A DNA stretch of 64,000 nt from Diprion similis (Eukaryota > Arthropoda > Insecta > Hymenoptera > Diprionidae), in contig NC_060112.1 in the NCBI RefSeq assembly GCF_021155765.1, positions 26,254,001 through 26,318,000 on the forward strand, in the 5' to 3' direction. Below the pieces are notes generated by a model, which saw nothing but the letters and a program-made list of their open reading frames with translations, did not search any database and was not told the DNA's origin. The translations under genes and the position numbers were made by a program. Positions within the stretch are counted from its first letter, which is position 1, and each line of letters begins with the position of its first letter. Positions 23,950-37,200 of this stretch are shown here, one piece after another.

Positions 23950-25824
23950 TCGATGATTTCTTTTCGATCGATACTAGTCGGAATCTGTACTTTCTGTTAT
24001 TTGTTGAGTCGAGAGTGGAAGCTGATTGCAGACATTGTAGACAAACGCCGGCTTGAGAAAAAGGGTCACGTTTTCAACTTATCAAATTTCACTGGTGCTG
24101 GGCTGGCATTTAATCTCAACCAGCGAGGGAGAAATCTTCGTCAAGTCTCGAGGGGTCTTTGGAATTCCGTATATCCCGCCACTCACAGCCCGAAGTAATT
24201 GTAGCGAGTTATTGAAGTTAGCACGGCTTGCAAGTATCGAAGGTGAGTTATATGTGTAAGTATTGCGTCGAAAAATTCATGTCTGTGCACGGGATGTTGA
24301 TTTTTACTTCTGCCTCTGCCGTAAAAAAAAAAAAAAAATTAAATTGTAATAAGAAATTGGATTGTATAAGAAAAAAAATAAACAAATATTCGCATTAATA
24401 GGAAATACAAAAGAATGAATTGATATTTTTTCAAACTCACTTGAATTAGAGTGAATTATCAATAAAAAATTGAAATTCATGAATTGAAATGAATTAATTT
24501 GAATCGAAGAAATCTATCTGATTTAAAAATATCAATATAAAATAAAAAAAATTAAATTGAATTTTATGAATGATACTTCTCGGTTCTGAAAAAAAAAAAC
24601 GTGACACTCTCAAGCTATGCTAAGTGCATCGGGGTGAAAATCGCGGAGTGTCGAGTTTTCGAATATATATTATCAATGAGAGTGTGAAAGGTATAAACTT
24701 GGTTTCCACGTTATGACAGAAGTTCATGATCTACTGTTTTACGTATATTTTTTATCGAAATATTTACAGCATTTTGGGGGCATTACAACCAATAATAGTG
24801 TACAACGGTAAAACTTACGGTGTTCATTACAGTGTCGCGCGATTTCTAAAAAGAAAGAATGCAACAATAAAATGAACGTTATGTGTAATTGAAATATGAT
24901 TAAAAATTAGTTTAAGTACAGCAGTGCATATGCAATATAGTAATTGTAAAAATTAATAATTAAATAGGAGTACACACACATTTCAAGTCGAATTAAATAT
25001 ACACATTAGGCATTGTAATGATCACACTATTAAAAATTGGCCCAACTATTTTTCGTAGTAAAGATTTAGTTTTTTTTTTTTTTTTACTCTTTGCATTTTA
25101 CACTTATTACATGTATTTTGTTCTTTTTTCTCTCAATCTGCGTATAAAATAAGGGCCAATGAAGTTGCTAAGTTTATTACAAATATCGTGATTACACTCA
25201 TATGTGACTAAAATTAGCATCGTTACTCATTCTTCTTTCTTTTCTTTTCTTTTTTTCTTGCTGTTTTCATCATTTACGAATTATTATACACCAGTAAAAA
25301 CATCTTAGTACTAGGTATAGCACTATAAAAAAATAATAGATAAAATTACTCATCGATGGCGATATACGGACAGAAAAGAAAAAAAAAAAATGTTATTTTA
25401 CTAAAACGTAAGCGATGATATAAGTATAAATACTGGTGGACGTAACAAAAAAAAAAGAAAAGAAAAAAGATGATCAACATTAAAATCCATTTCATGAGTA
25501 TTTCAATGGTACCTACCTACCACCCTCATTAAAATTTGATAAATTCGAGAGCTTACACTGTAAAAACGACAGCTACAGACGAACCGGACCTCTAAGTATA
25601 CTATAGATGAAAAGTAATTAGAAAAAGTTGATAGTAAAAAACTAAAAATATTCGTCAGATTATCTATCTACTTTGAGATACCGATCAGGCATGGGTAGAT
25701 GCGCATTCGATGTCGTAAGCTCTCTGGTGCCGGTACCATACTAAAACGGATCCACGCCACAAGGGGTCATAAATTATGAAATGGTACTTCGCGGTGCGTT
25801 GAAGTATCTTCTTCTCTCGCTTGC
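23950..25824. other. Gap between Atg9 promoter and the mucin-like gene
   Basis: AT-rich with poly-A and poly-T runs. The right part should be the 3'UTR of the mucin-like gene; a minus-strand AATAAA (plus TTTATT) near 25171 is a candidate end. A plus-strand ATG frame at 23953-24198 has no recognisable similarity or splice support, so I do not call it a gene. Confidence 0.4.
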
Positions 25825-28800
25825 TTATTCTCTAGCGATAAGCTGTCCAGGGCGTCGTGACGCTATCCTACGTCTCGGAGCCAAGAGTCCACTGAGACCT
25901 CTGACTTCCTCTTGTTTTTGACTCGCGGCTGTGCTGGATTCAGTTTCCGCTTCCTCGGTGACCAAAGGCTCTGCACCTTCGGATTCTTCTGCAGAGGCTG
26001 GCTCACTGATAGCCTCCGTTGTCGGTGCCTCCGTTGTCCTTCTTCGGGGCAAAAGAGGCGACCGCCTTGGTGGAGGTTGCGTGGCCACTCGGGGAGCCTT
26101 CGGGTGAACCTGTAGTCTGTTTCTGTTTCTCAACCTCGTCAGCGGACTTTCGGGTGTCGTAGGCTGCGGTGGGCTCGTTTCCGCGGGGGCCTGAAGGTCA
26201 GAAAATTTTACCGGATGTTAAATTTAGTTGGATTTTAAGTCATAACGAGACTTGACACTATGAGCACAGAGACGCAACAAATTGATCATCACTTTCAAAT
26301 CGAACTTGAGTTCTTATGTACCTATTCGTCTTGAATCATGGTTTATTTCGGTTATCCAATGCAGTTAGTACAAGACTATCTAGATCTTCTATTGCTCTGA
26401 TTGCGTTCAAACTGACGTATTTCATTGGTGAGAAACTATACTTCAAAGGCGACCTACTTTCGTAAGAAGTTCGAAAAACATGACAATAGCCAAGCAATGG
26501 TAACTGCAATGCTTTGCAACATACTAATTTCTTTGAAATATTGATATTACGCACCGGAAAGTAGGTATACGACATGCACGTGGAGTATATATAAAAGTTC
26601 ATGCACAGCTGGCGAGGCGGAATGGCATTTGAAAAGGTCAATTAGTGAAAGTAACTGCGCGATGATCGTCTTCGGTTCATGCCAGATTGCGTGATTCGAA
26701 ATGCGATTTACCGGTACCAGCTTCGCTTCGCGTAATGACAAGCAAACCCATCGAGAGATGACATTTCGTTGTAGTTATAGTCAATTTTTGGCAAAAAAAA
26801 CTTTCATGAAAAAACTCGTCAAACCACTGCACTACTGGCATAAAAGTGAAACCGCTCAAAGTGGATTCCCTTACAAACCCAAAGAAAGGATTAATCTGCG
26901 AATAGAAACTGAGACCAACTCACCTCGTGAGATTCTTCCTCGGTGCCAGCGCCATCTGGTTCTTCAGCAGAGACTTCCGGCGTGCTGGGTGCCGCCGTGG
27001 TGCTTGTCGTCTGCAGCCCGGGTCTTGCTCGGAGGTTGATTCTTGGTCCCGGTCTGAGGGGTCTTGGTCCAGTACCAGGAAGTCTCGGTCTTACGACGGA
27101 CCGCGCAGTGGTACTGGTGACCTCCACGCTGCTGGTCTGTGCAGTTTCACCTGATTCCTGGGCCTCCTCGCTGGTTGTGGGTGCCGCAGTCGTCGGTTTT
27201 CCGCGTCTGCGGTTCAGGTTCAATCTGTTCAAGGATGGACGAACGACTCCGCGAGTCACTTCCGCGGAGGAGGAGGTCGACGATTCTTGTGAATTAGAAA
27301 TGGCTGGGGCGGCCGTCGTCGCTGATGACCTGGACGAAGATCCGCGGAATCTACCGCGACTTGGAAGGCTGGGTCTCTCGGCGTTCACCGAACCACTGCT
27401 TTGCTTCTGGACTTCTTCCTCTTCGGCTGGCTGCCGTTGTCCAGGTCGTGGCCTCTTGAAACCTCCGCTCGTTGATCCGAAGCGACTGCGAGGACGTGCC
27501 GGTGATTGCTCAGCCGAAGACGATGACTCCGTTGTCGTCGAGCTAGACCCACTGGTCTTGAACCTGACACGTGTTCAAATGAATAATCAAGAGTCAGTTG
27601 GGTCTCGAGTAAACTTTAATTATTCTTAACTTCAAGGCGAAACGTGGAGTTGATTTCACGCCAGAATCGAGGACCTACCTGTTCCTAGAGCCAATGCCTC
27701 CAGGTACTCCTGGTCTTCTGAATTTCCCCTTTCCAATCGTCTGTTGAGTTGTGGTGGTCGGTGGTTCAGTTGTGGTTGTGGTTGTGGTGGTTGCTTCCGT
27801 CGTAGTTGTAGTAGTTGTGGGCTCCGTCGTGGTTGTGATGGCCTCCGTGGTCGTCGGGACATCAGTGGTACTGTCGTCTTCCGACCAGGTGGTCGAATCT
27901 TCGGCGCTATCTTCGGGGGTGGAGACGTCGACAACGTTGCTCTGACCCTGAAGAAGGAAGGCGTAAAGGTCCAAAGCGACTTTGTCCATGGCTGAGGGGT
28001 TTTCTGTGGTCGGAACTTCGGTTGTCGTCACATCCATGAGGTCCTGCTCCTTCGAGGCGCTCTCCATGCTGACAGAGTCCTCGTGAACTTCTTCCTCAAC
28101 TGGTGCGGGGGCAGAGTTCGTAGCTGGATCGATCGGCTCAGCTCCTCCTTCTTTGCTTTCTTCGTCCGCAGTCGTTGGTTCATCTTTGTTCATTTCAACT
28201 TCAACCTGAAAAATTAGATGCATATTGCAACGACTTCTCCCCAAAGTTTTTATGGCATTCGATTATCTTACCTCGGGATTGGCAGCTGCGACAGGTCGTC
28301 TTCTGTGCGGCACGACAGCCTCTTCAGAGGTTTCCTCAACGGGTGCTGCTTCCGTGACCTTGGAGGGTCTTTGACGGGTACGGACGGCAGGCTTTTCTTC
28401 CGGTTCTTCGTTTGGGGTGACTCCCAGGAACCTTAGAGGTCCCTTGGGAAGGTTCTGTGGGAACTCAGGTCCCTCCTGATGAGTTCGAAAACTGCTGGAA
28501 TCAACAAGGTCCAGACTAGGTCGTGGACGGTTGCCTCGCGCTCGGCTAGGCTCCGTTGTTCCTGTGTTGTGATTCGACCTTGACCTAGGAATAATAACTC
28601 TTGACATTCACCTCGAAATCACAATAATTTAGCATTCCTAAAGTGCTAAATGTGTCGACTGTTTCCTCATCAACTTACCTGGGTGGAAATCTCGTGTTCG
28701 CGGGCAGTCTCTCATCAGACACTGGTTCTTCGGACTCAGCGATCTGTCTGTTTCGCCCATTGGCACGGCTTGGAATCACCTCGTTGCTGGCTGGTTCGAT

Positions 28801-31800
28801 GGTTGTCGAGCGATCAATGGACGAGTACTTATTCCTTCCGGTAATCGCATCACGTCTTGAGAGTGGCGATGGCGTCGTCTTGACCACATCGCCTTGAGTA
28901 TTTGTCTGGGAACCTGCTTTACCTTCGTCTTCTTCGTCGTAATAATAGTACACATATTCGTACTCGTAGTCCTTGCCGTTGGGTCCTTTTTTGACCTGAT
29001 GTTGGGGGAAAGAGGTCAGCGTTAAAGGGTCGAGAAAAAAAAATGGAGCTGGTTTTTGACTGTTTTCACTGTTTACGTTTTCCTTTCAAATTGGCTCACC
29101 TGGATGCGGGAATTTGATCCGGCGGGTACAAGACTGACGTCACTAAGGTCGCCAAAGTGCCGGTCGGCGAAGGGCGTGTAAGCGTCTTTGCTGTCCTCAC
29201 GGATGATGTTTACGGGCACGAAGTCGAAGGCACGGACCTCACGTGGGGTGGTTAGAACCGGCATCATGGTGGTCGGGTTCTCCGGGCTGATAAGTTCAGA
29301 ACATTAATGGAATAATGGTAGAGTTTACAGCCATGCCGCTTCCGCGATTCTTACCTCACTTCAACTCCAGGGATTATAGAGTCGGTTTGAGCCCCGGAAT
29401 TCTCTTTCGCAATTTCAATCTTCATCACTCCGTCCTCTGGCAGGACACCAGAGTTACTGAAATTCTCGATTTGCACGCGAGCCTGCCTTTTGGGGCTGTT
29501 CTTTTTGGACTTTGCCTCGTCTTCGTAGGGCTCCGACGTTTGTTGCGTTACCTTCTTCTTATCCGTTCGTTTATCGCGGCTCTGAACCGCTCGCTGAATC
29601 ACTTCCTTAGCGAGTTCCACCTCCATTGCTAGTTCCGCATCTTCTTCGTCGTCCTCGTCTGAGGGCTGCTCTATTTCTGCGGGAATCTTGTGCGCGGTTA
29701 CGAACTCTGGAAAAAAATCAATTTGTACCACAGGTCGACGGTTTTCTGATGGGTTTTCAGACCAGAGCTTCTAGACTCACCTTCTACGGGAATCGCTCGA
29801 GCTTTTAGCTGCGACGATTCACCGAGGGAGGAATCGTATTGCACAAATTCCTGACCAATTCGCGCTTGAGTCACGATGTCATCATCGCCCAGAACTGCGG
29901 CCATCACGCTACACAGCCTGGAAAACAAAATCGAGAACTTAAAGAGTGCTAAAATGTTCTCCGGAATTGCAAATTCGTAATGGTTAATTGATAATTTGCA
30001 GAATCGGTTGTACTGGAGGAAGTTACCCTAATAAACAGAAAATAAATTGTAATTGAAGGTTCTATTGATTGAGTAGCATTTCCCTAAATATTATTTGTAA
30101 AAATTCTTACGGATATTTATCTAGTGAACAAAAAACGCAAAGTGTCAATAATTTTTGTAATGCAAGGCATACCTTGAAACGTGATTCGATACTAAGCGTA
30201 AAGAAAATTGAATATTTTTATCGTTGTGAATTTATTACAGACGTTACTTTCACCGTCAAAATCTGTTAAAAAAAAGAAAAGAGAACTAGATCGAAACCGT
30301 AGAAAGTTAAGCCTCTGTTATAATTAAGTGCGAGATGCGTCGTGATAAATCAGGGTGATTTTTCTTGTTTCCTGATCCGCGATACCGCTAGTGCCAATTA
30401 TCTCAGGCCCACCTTGTGTGCTGGGCAAAAATACATTATTCAAAATGCTAGAGTATAACCGCGTGGACGTAGGCGATAATTTAACAACAATTACAGTTTA
30501 TTATATGTAGGAATGAAGTAGTTAGACGTGAAAATTAATTCGAGCGTAGACCCCGCGGGCTTGTTCGACCTTGATCCGTCCTCTTGAAATGGGTGTATGC
30601 GATTGGGATCAAGGTGGAAAAGGCGGGGATCAACGTTACCGAAGGCTCCTGCTTCTCGCCAAGGGAAGTGACGTTCTTGTCACGTGACAGTATGGCGGAC
30701 TCGCTTCTTCGAAATATTCATTCCGTGAACGAGTCCTTGCTACAAATCCGCACTGAATGCGGATAACGAATAAGTCACCGGTAGCCGACCTTACTCTCGT
30801 TTCACTTGCAGCCTATTACCGATCAATCCATTGTCACCGAGTCGTTCGAAATTCAAATGTGTATCCGCCTTGGCACCAGACAATTATACGCATTACACAA
30901 TGACACTAGAATTAAAGAACCTCATCCAGTCAGCTTAGCGACGCGATCTCAAGAAATAGAGTTAAGAATTCTTCAACCATTTTGTCCGAACTATATGAAA
31001 TGGCTGATTCTGAAGATAATTCATTTACACTAAATCAGTTACTAGCATCAATCTGTTCATCAAAAATAAAGAGAATCTGGAACTTAACAGCGTTTGAGAT
31101 GACGCGTTGGGGATGGTTTCGAATAAATCCGAACCAGGCGGCTGTTCGAACGTCCAAGTCGAATATGGCCGATGGAGTGGATGCGCAGGTGGTGAATTTG
31201 GCCGATAATCAAAGAGCGAAATCCTCTCATATTCTTGCGCGCGTAAAATATCCACAGGTGCTGTCGGATCGTTCGTATATTAATATACACGCGTGGAATT
31301 CATCGAGAAGAAATCATACGGAGAAAGTAGTTTTCTACACTACAGAGGCTTGGTTGGTGCAGCCAGCAGCCACGGCCCGGGCATACAGCAGACGTCTATC
31401 GGCGGACCGGGTTACGCAAGTCGCACGACGCAGCGTCACCGCAGAAACCGCCTCTAACCAGCCCACAGATGTTTCAACGGCTATAGATAATCCAAAGACA
31501 AACACACCAACATATGCTTAGAAATGTGATTTTTCATCCGCTTTTACCACTTGGTACCAGGCTTGTACCCACCACCTTCCTAGTGGTGAGCCGATCACGA
31601 ATGGCTGCCGGTCCTCATCGGGACGTTGGCTGGCCTCGGAGGGATGGCCAGGCCCTCGGGCCATACTTTCAACCGTTCGGCAGTCGAATGTCAAAATCGA
31701 CGCACGTTACTATTGCGAAAGCTGTGCCCACGGAATGTCGGAGTGCCTCGTTACCGCGGCTCATTTCCTCGGCTACCGACAGCTACCCCTGCTGGCGCAA

Positions 31801-33949
31801 TTTGCCCCAGGGGAACATCGGATACGAGTATCGTGTAGCGAATGAGTAGAATAAAGTAGCAGCAGAAGGGCTGAAGTACCGAGAAACTGAGAATTAATAA
31901 TAAGCTTTGCTAGTATGAAGAAAGAGGGATAAAGTTGGGATCATGAGATGATCTGGAACAGTGACGTTGTGACAGGAAGGTCTGAGGTCCTGTTATCCGA
32001 TTCTTGTGCTTTACATGCTTGTGCTAAGGTGTTCTGAAGTTATGTTCAGGAAGAAACAGGATAGCCTGAATGAAGGATGGTAGAAAAGTCTATTTGCGAT
32101 TAATCGTAAGTAAAATCCTGAGTGAAACCGGAATGCAAACGTCCAACTTGTGGAAGTGGTATTGAAAGTTCAAACGACGAGTACGCCAGTCGTGGTCCTT
32201 GAAGAAAACTTGAAACCAGCATTCAGTGTATAAATTTAATTAACGATTGAATGCAGATATAACGGTTTATTTTATTTTATGCGATTGATCGTTTTTCTAC
32301 TGCCCACACGCGTTTTAACGTTACGTGGGTGAAGGGTGGAGAAGAAAATGTTGCTGATGACATTACGGTGTGCCTGTAAGATGGAGGAGGAGGAGGATAA
32401 GTAAACCTCGAGACGCGTGACTTACACGAAGACAAGCGAGATTAACGCAACATGCCAACGAGTACTGGAGGAATCGAGTCGCACACATATATTCAGTTCC
32501 TCTATTTTCTCTAAAGCTATGAAAGTAGTCAGGCTCGTCTTCCAGCGAGAGGCTGCGACTGATCTGCAGCAAGCCGCTCGTTTTAGAAATCATCATACCG
32601 CGCCCCGTGATATTAAGCGACTCTCCAATTAACCGGGATTAGTTAAGAGGATTGTTCAAACATTGATTGAATTTTAAAAGGAGTTCAAGCAAAGTACGAT
32701 GATCGTTGAAAACACACGATGCAGCTACGTCGAGAAAAGCTCACTAAAATATGCTGGACAAAATGTTGTTTTTGGGGAAAAAATTTGTTAATAGTTTGGA
32801 AGTAGTAATATGTTGATATTAAATTGTCGTCTATGTTGCATATAAGTTTCAGTTGAGCTCATGAGACTACATAATCTCCGCGTTTGTAAATTTATGCAAA
32901 TAGCTTGAAAACATGATCGTCCGCTCTGTTGCAACATTCCAAATTTATATATACATATATATTCACATACATATTTATATATATTTTCTAGAAAGTAAAA
33001 TTTGACAAGCATATAAACACGCACGGTTTAACGACTTCGAGTTATGCATTTAACTATATATGTAATGGCTATAGCTTGTGTATACAATTAGTTATAACAG
33101 TCGATGGTGTGCAAACATCCACAAATCGCAGGTAGTCTTGCGTGTTCACGATTATGTATATTACAAGCGGCTAGTGCATTAACGAAACTTCAGAATGCCG
33201 ATGGGCCAATAAATCGAGGTAAGCAATTGCTAAAAGAGAAAAGAAAACAAAAGGCGAAGTTAAACGAAACGCCGCGACATCTCGGGATACTTCGACGACA
33301 ACGCGGTAAAAGTTACAACTCAGCTTGCAAACTGTACTCACGATAACTGATTTAGGACAAGCCAAGAGTGAAAGATTTCTATGCACATACGTAGGCCGTG
33401 TCGATCAGCAATCGCCTAGTTATTTGCCGGTTGCATCATTCACGAGGGGTTTGTGTATGCGAATAAAAACAATCAGGGTCTCTCTACAAGCCACAGGCAC
33501 TTTCCCGTCTCGCAGCCGGACGTCGCGTCGTCAGAGAACTGAACGCTCGCGCGGGACATGAAATTCCGCCATTTTTTCAGTACACTTGCAGAAGAAAAAA
33601 ACAGAATCGCAACGAGATTTGTACGCTCGATTTGGTTTTATGTGTCCCATTTTATTCTCGAGGTGTTTTTTTTTTTTTTTTTTCTTATTGTCGAGCTCGT
33701 TGCATCAATACCGCGAGTATATATATATACCGGTTAAAAAAATTGCGTAACGAGGTCGGAGATGACAGCCGTAAACTTTAAACTCTGGATCGTACAGTCC
33801 TGGCATATGGCGTAATGTGAAGGGTAAAAACGAGTCTGGAGTTGCGAGAATTGAACCGAGTCAAATAATAATAATATTAATAATAATAATGATTTCGATG
33901 GTACTTACAGGACGGCGCTCTTCAGCCACATGATATTTTCGAGCCTCAT
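25825..33949 (-). CDS. Secreted cysteine-free Thr/Pro/Arg-rich mucin-like protein, 959 aa
   Basis: Nine exons: 33949-33909, 29917-29781, 29706-29355, 29286-29100, 28995-28679, 28584-28272, 28205-27679, 27563-26924, 26190-25825 (stop). All junctions are GT-AG and in phase; 2880 bases give 959 aa. The start MRLENIMWLKSAV joins LCSVMAAVLG across a phase-2 intron to form a signal peptide. Regions in order: acidic segment (EQPSDEDDEEDAE), a Tyr/acidic cluster DYEYEYVYYYYDEED near residue 250, Arg/Pro stretches (RARGNRPRP, PHRRRPVAA), a Thr-rich block around 560-615 (mucin-type O-glycosylation likely), then repeated RSRF, RGRFRG, LNRRRGKPTTAAPTT and RPRLPGTGPRPLRPG, ending PRRRIASRRPGQLIARE. I find no cysteine after the signal peptide. 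Family not recognised; extracellular matrix, cuticle, eggshell or secretion roles are inference. Closely resembles the 215-aa gene at 52.3-57.6 kb in plan. Confidence 0.88.
29918..33908 (-). other. First intron of the mucin-like gene
   Basis: About 4 kb, starting at donor CT/GTAAGTACC and ending at TTTTGTTTTCCAG. It includes a poly-T run near 33668 and TA-rich segments. On the opposite strand an open frame from 30982 to 31521 (ATG at about 31000) and another to 31849 were read; neither resembles a family I know. No nested gene is supported. Confidence 0.6.
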
Positions 33950-34249
33950 TCTGCCCCGGATCCTCGTCAGCGAACTTTGAGCGAAGTTTAATAACGTTGA
34001 ATGATCGGCGGCACCGAGAAAATCACTTCAATCAATCTAACGTCACTGGTCACTGGCCCGCATTGCTGTTTCGAAAGCACTCGCCGAATCCGGGCGGCCC
34101 CTCTAGCACTCGGTGTTACTTCGGTGAATTCGGCTTGTCTCGGTGATCGGTGGTGACCCCCGAGATTTGGGAGGTGGAGAAGGAGCTCGTGAACACAAAG
34201 TGGCCAAGTTTATCGCGACAGCCGGACGCAGAAGGACACGGTGAGGGTA

Positions 34250-34283
34250 TGAGGACGGCCGCGAAGCCAGACCCCTACTTATA
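34250..34283 (-). promoter_or_regulatory. TATA promoter of the mucin-like gene
   Basis: On the minus strand TATAAGTA (34283-34276) is followed 33 bases later by an initiator-like CTCATACC, with A at 34250. The coding start is about 300 bases downstream at 33949. Spacing fits an insect TATA/Inr promoter. Confidence 0.6.
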
Positions 34284-37200
34284 CGCCACCCACCACGTCT
34301 ACCGTCGACACCCCACCAGCATCGAAGAACGGAGTCCCGACCGTCGGACACCTCTGGAGACCGTTTGCAGCAACTTCGATGCCCCGAGTCGGGCTGCACG
34401 CCGTCTTATGAGGAATCCGTCCACTCGACTAGATGCAGCCCATTATAGAGAATTCAAACTATTCACGGATTTACGATTTACGCAAGTTATATACCAGCTA
34501 GACGAACAGTCGAATGGCCGAGGTTCACGAGAGATTCATCGACGCTATAATGTTTGATGGACGAATGAGGAAATCATCTTGGGGATAAATCGTGTCGACA
34601 AACTTTCTGCAGTTGACATTCCATCTGTGGTTTCGTTGTGAACTTTGATGAACCGAAATTTGATATGCTGTAAAGATGATCAGAGAAACGATATTTACAT
34701 AATTAAGATATGAATATTTTTGTTCACTGCCTTTAAAGATGAGCAATCATTCTTTGACCACGATTATTTCATCTGGCTCGAAAAACACCTTGATCCTTGA
34801 CTCCGGGGCTTTATTCTTACTCATCGGTCTGCTGAGAGTCCATTTTGGATTCGAGTTACAGTTTCCATATATTTTAGTTATTCGAAAGATTAATTACTCT
34901 TTTTGAGTCAACGATTTTTATCCATTGCGAAAAACTGGATCTTACACCGTTCATCGAGGTGAAAATAACGAAAGAAGCATTGTTCATTAAAAAATTTTAA
35001 AAAGGCATTTTCGAGTTTATCCTGAGGCGTAAAACCAGAGCAGAAAAGCGATTTGGGGAAGTACGTTGCCGGGAGGTTTCATGCGAGTCGTATTTGCTGA
35101 AAATGACTAGATGTGAGTCAGACACGGATTATTTGGCCTGTGGTAGACCTCGTGGTGTCAAGGTCTGTGAGAGCTAGTGCGGTAAGAGTTCGATCGGGGT
35201 AACCAGAACGCCGTTAGACTGGCTTGCAAGATTCGCTGTGACGTGACTAATTTACGTAATACTGAGGCTGCGACTCCTGGAATCAGAGATTCTCACTGTG
35301 AGTTTAAACGCCCTAGCGAAATGGAGGTGGAGAGAAAAACAAAGACACGTTCTGAGACCGAGTGGAACTAACGACTCAAACATCTTATAATGCAGTGGCA
35401 ACATCCAACGGAGCTTGTTACTTGTAAGAACTATCACTTTCGGTTTTGCATCATCTTGGCAATATTGTTTTTTTCACTTTACGTTGCTCCCTGAATTCTA
35501 TCCCACCTCGACCGTTGTTTCGTTTTGACGAGTCTTTGAACCTTTCATTAATAATCCCTTCAACTGCTTTTGCCATGAAAATGGAACTTCTTGCAGGTCG
35601 GCATTGGCTATCAAGAGACTATAGATAGAGGATTGTTGTTAGTTTTGAAGGAAAAGGGTTGATTTTTTATATTTTGGTCACTTCAAAATAAGATTGAATA
35701 AAAATGAGCGAATGTTTCAACACTTTTAATGCTTAAAATCTTCTACAATGTCATAACTCCTCTTCACGAGTTGGTAAATTCCACAATTTCGTTCAAGGAT
35801 CCCTTTCATTTATGCTCGTAAATTGTGCTTTTTATGGGTGCGAAGAAAATATATGAACTCGAAATATCGTTAGCGGTCACCTTCGATAACCATTACCTGA
35901 GAACCCGTCATTTTCGTTTTTCTGGCAAACCCCAACTATCATTCTAAGAAATTTCTCTTACACATCTGAAACAGAAGAATTGACTGTACATGAATACCGG
36001 TTTTAAATGCTAGTCGCAGAGAAGCGAGCCAGCACAAAGGTTGAAATATTTAGAATAATTACTCCCAAAATCTCGCAGTATAAGTCAAATTGTGATTAAA
36101 TCGAATTGTTCGATGTGTCGTAAAAGAATGTCGTCAAGAAATCATCGTTTATAACGGATTTTTCGCTTCGACACACTCCTTACATAATCATCAACACATA
36201 ACGGTTGCCAACTTCGAGTGAAACTGCACAAGCTCAATGGTTTTTCATTTTTCTCTTACAACGTAATTGCTAAGAGAATTGAGCCTAATCGAAATCCCCA
36301 GCCGTGTACTGCAACTACATAAAGATTCATTAAAAATCGATTTTCATTAATTGGGAATCGTCACTTCTAATTTCACACGCATTTCCTCATCACGACTGGC
36401 TGCAGCAACAGCCACGAGCACTCGCAATCCTTATAAGCCCCACTGTGACTTACGGTAGATAAAGATACAAATAATCATCGTTAGTTGTACTCGCCTCGTA
36501 ATTGTAATTCATTAACACGTCTATCGTATCCGCTGCAGGCCAGTGTCCGTGCAGACAGGCCGAAAGACTGTCCGAATAAGGATGATCAGTGTAGGGAAAT
36601 AAGACCCGATAAGGTCGCTGGGCAGCGATGCATGAGGTCGGTCGTTGATCTGTCCGAAAGAACGTGGCCGAGCACAAGACGGAGGCCCCGAGTCACCTTG
36701 AGTGCAAAAAGAAAGAAAGAAACTAAGAAAAGAAAGGATAAGTCACGACTGGCAATGAGGAACCAAGTGGATCCGGATTCACTCTTGTTTTTGCCCTCCC
36801 TCGAGGTTTCTGCAGCCGAGGACGGCCACCACTCCAACCAGCAAATCCCTTTATTCGGACTTCGGACTTGGTGTCGGTGATTAGCAGCCACAGCATGGTG
36901 CGTACTCACCTTCTTGCAATTTAATCCAACAGCGGATTTTCTATTGCCCCATGACGCAACCAGCCATGATGGTCTCGTTGTTGTGAATTACGGTGCTGCC
37001 CTGCTCTGTACCAGTTCGGTAACTGATCTCATTTGAGTCACCAAGTCCAACCGGATCCGAGTCGAGTGAACGAATGCCAATCGTGAATACCGTGACGCAC
37101 GTCAGAGGATTGTGCAATTTGATGTGGTAGGATTGTTAACGTTAGGCGATTGCAGGTTGCCTCAAAAATCTTGTATCGGGACGAAGAGGAGCCGCCGCGA

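Noticed and set aside
30982-31849. Plus-strand frames of 179 and 111 codons in the first intron of the mucin-like gene
   Set aside because: The first begins at TTG (internal ATG at about 31000), neither has a known domain, and there is no donor/acceptor pattern. A non-coding RNA here cannot be excluded.
36485-36880. 131-codon plus-strand frame with a Lys/Arg-rich middle
   Set aside because: Non-ATG start, no domain, and the basic patch comes from a simple AGAAAGAAA stretch.
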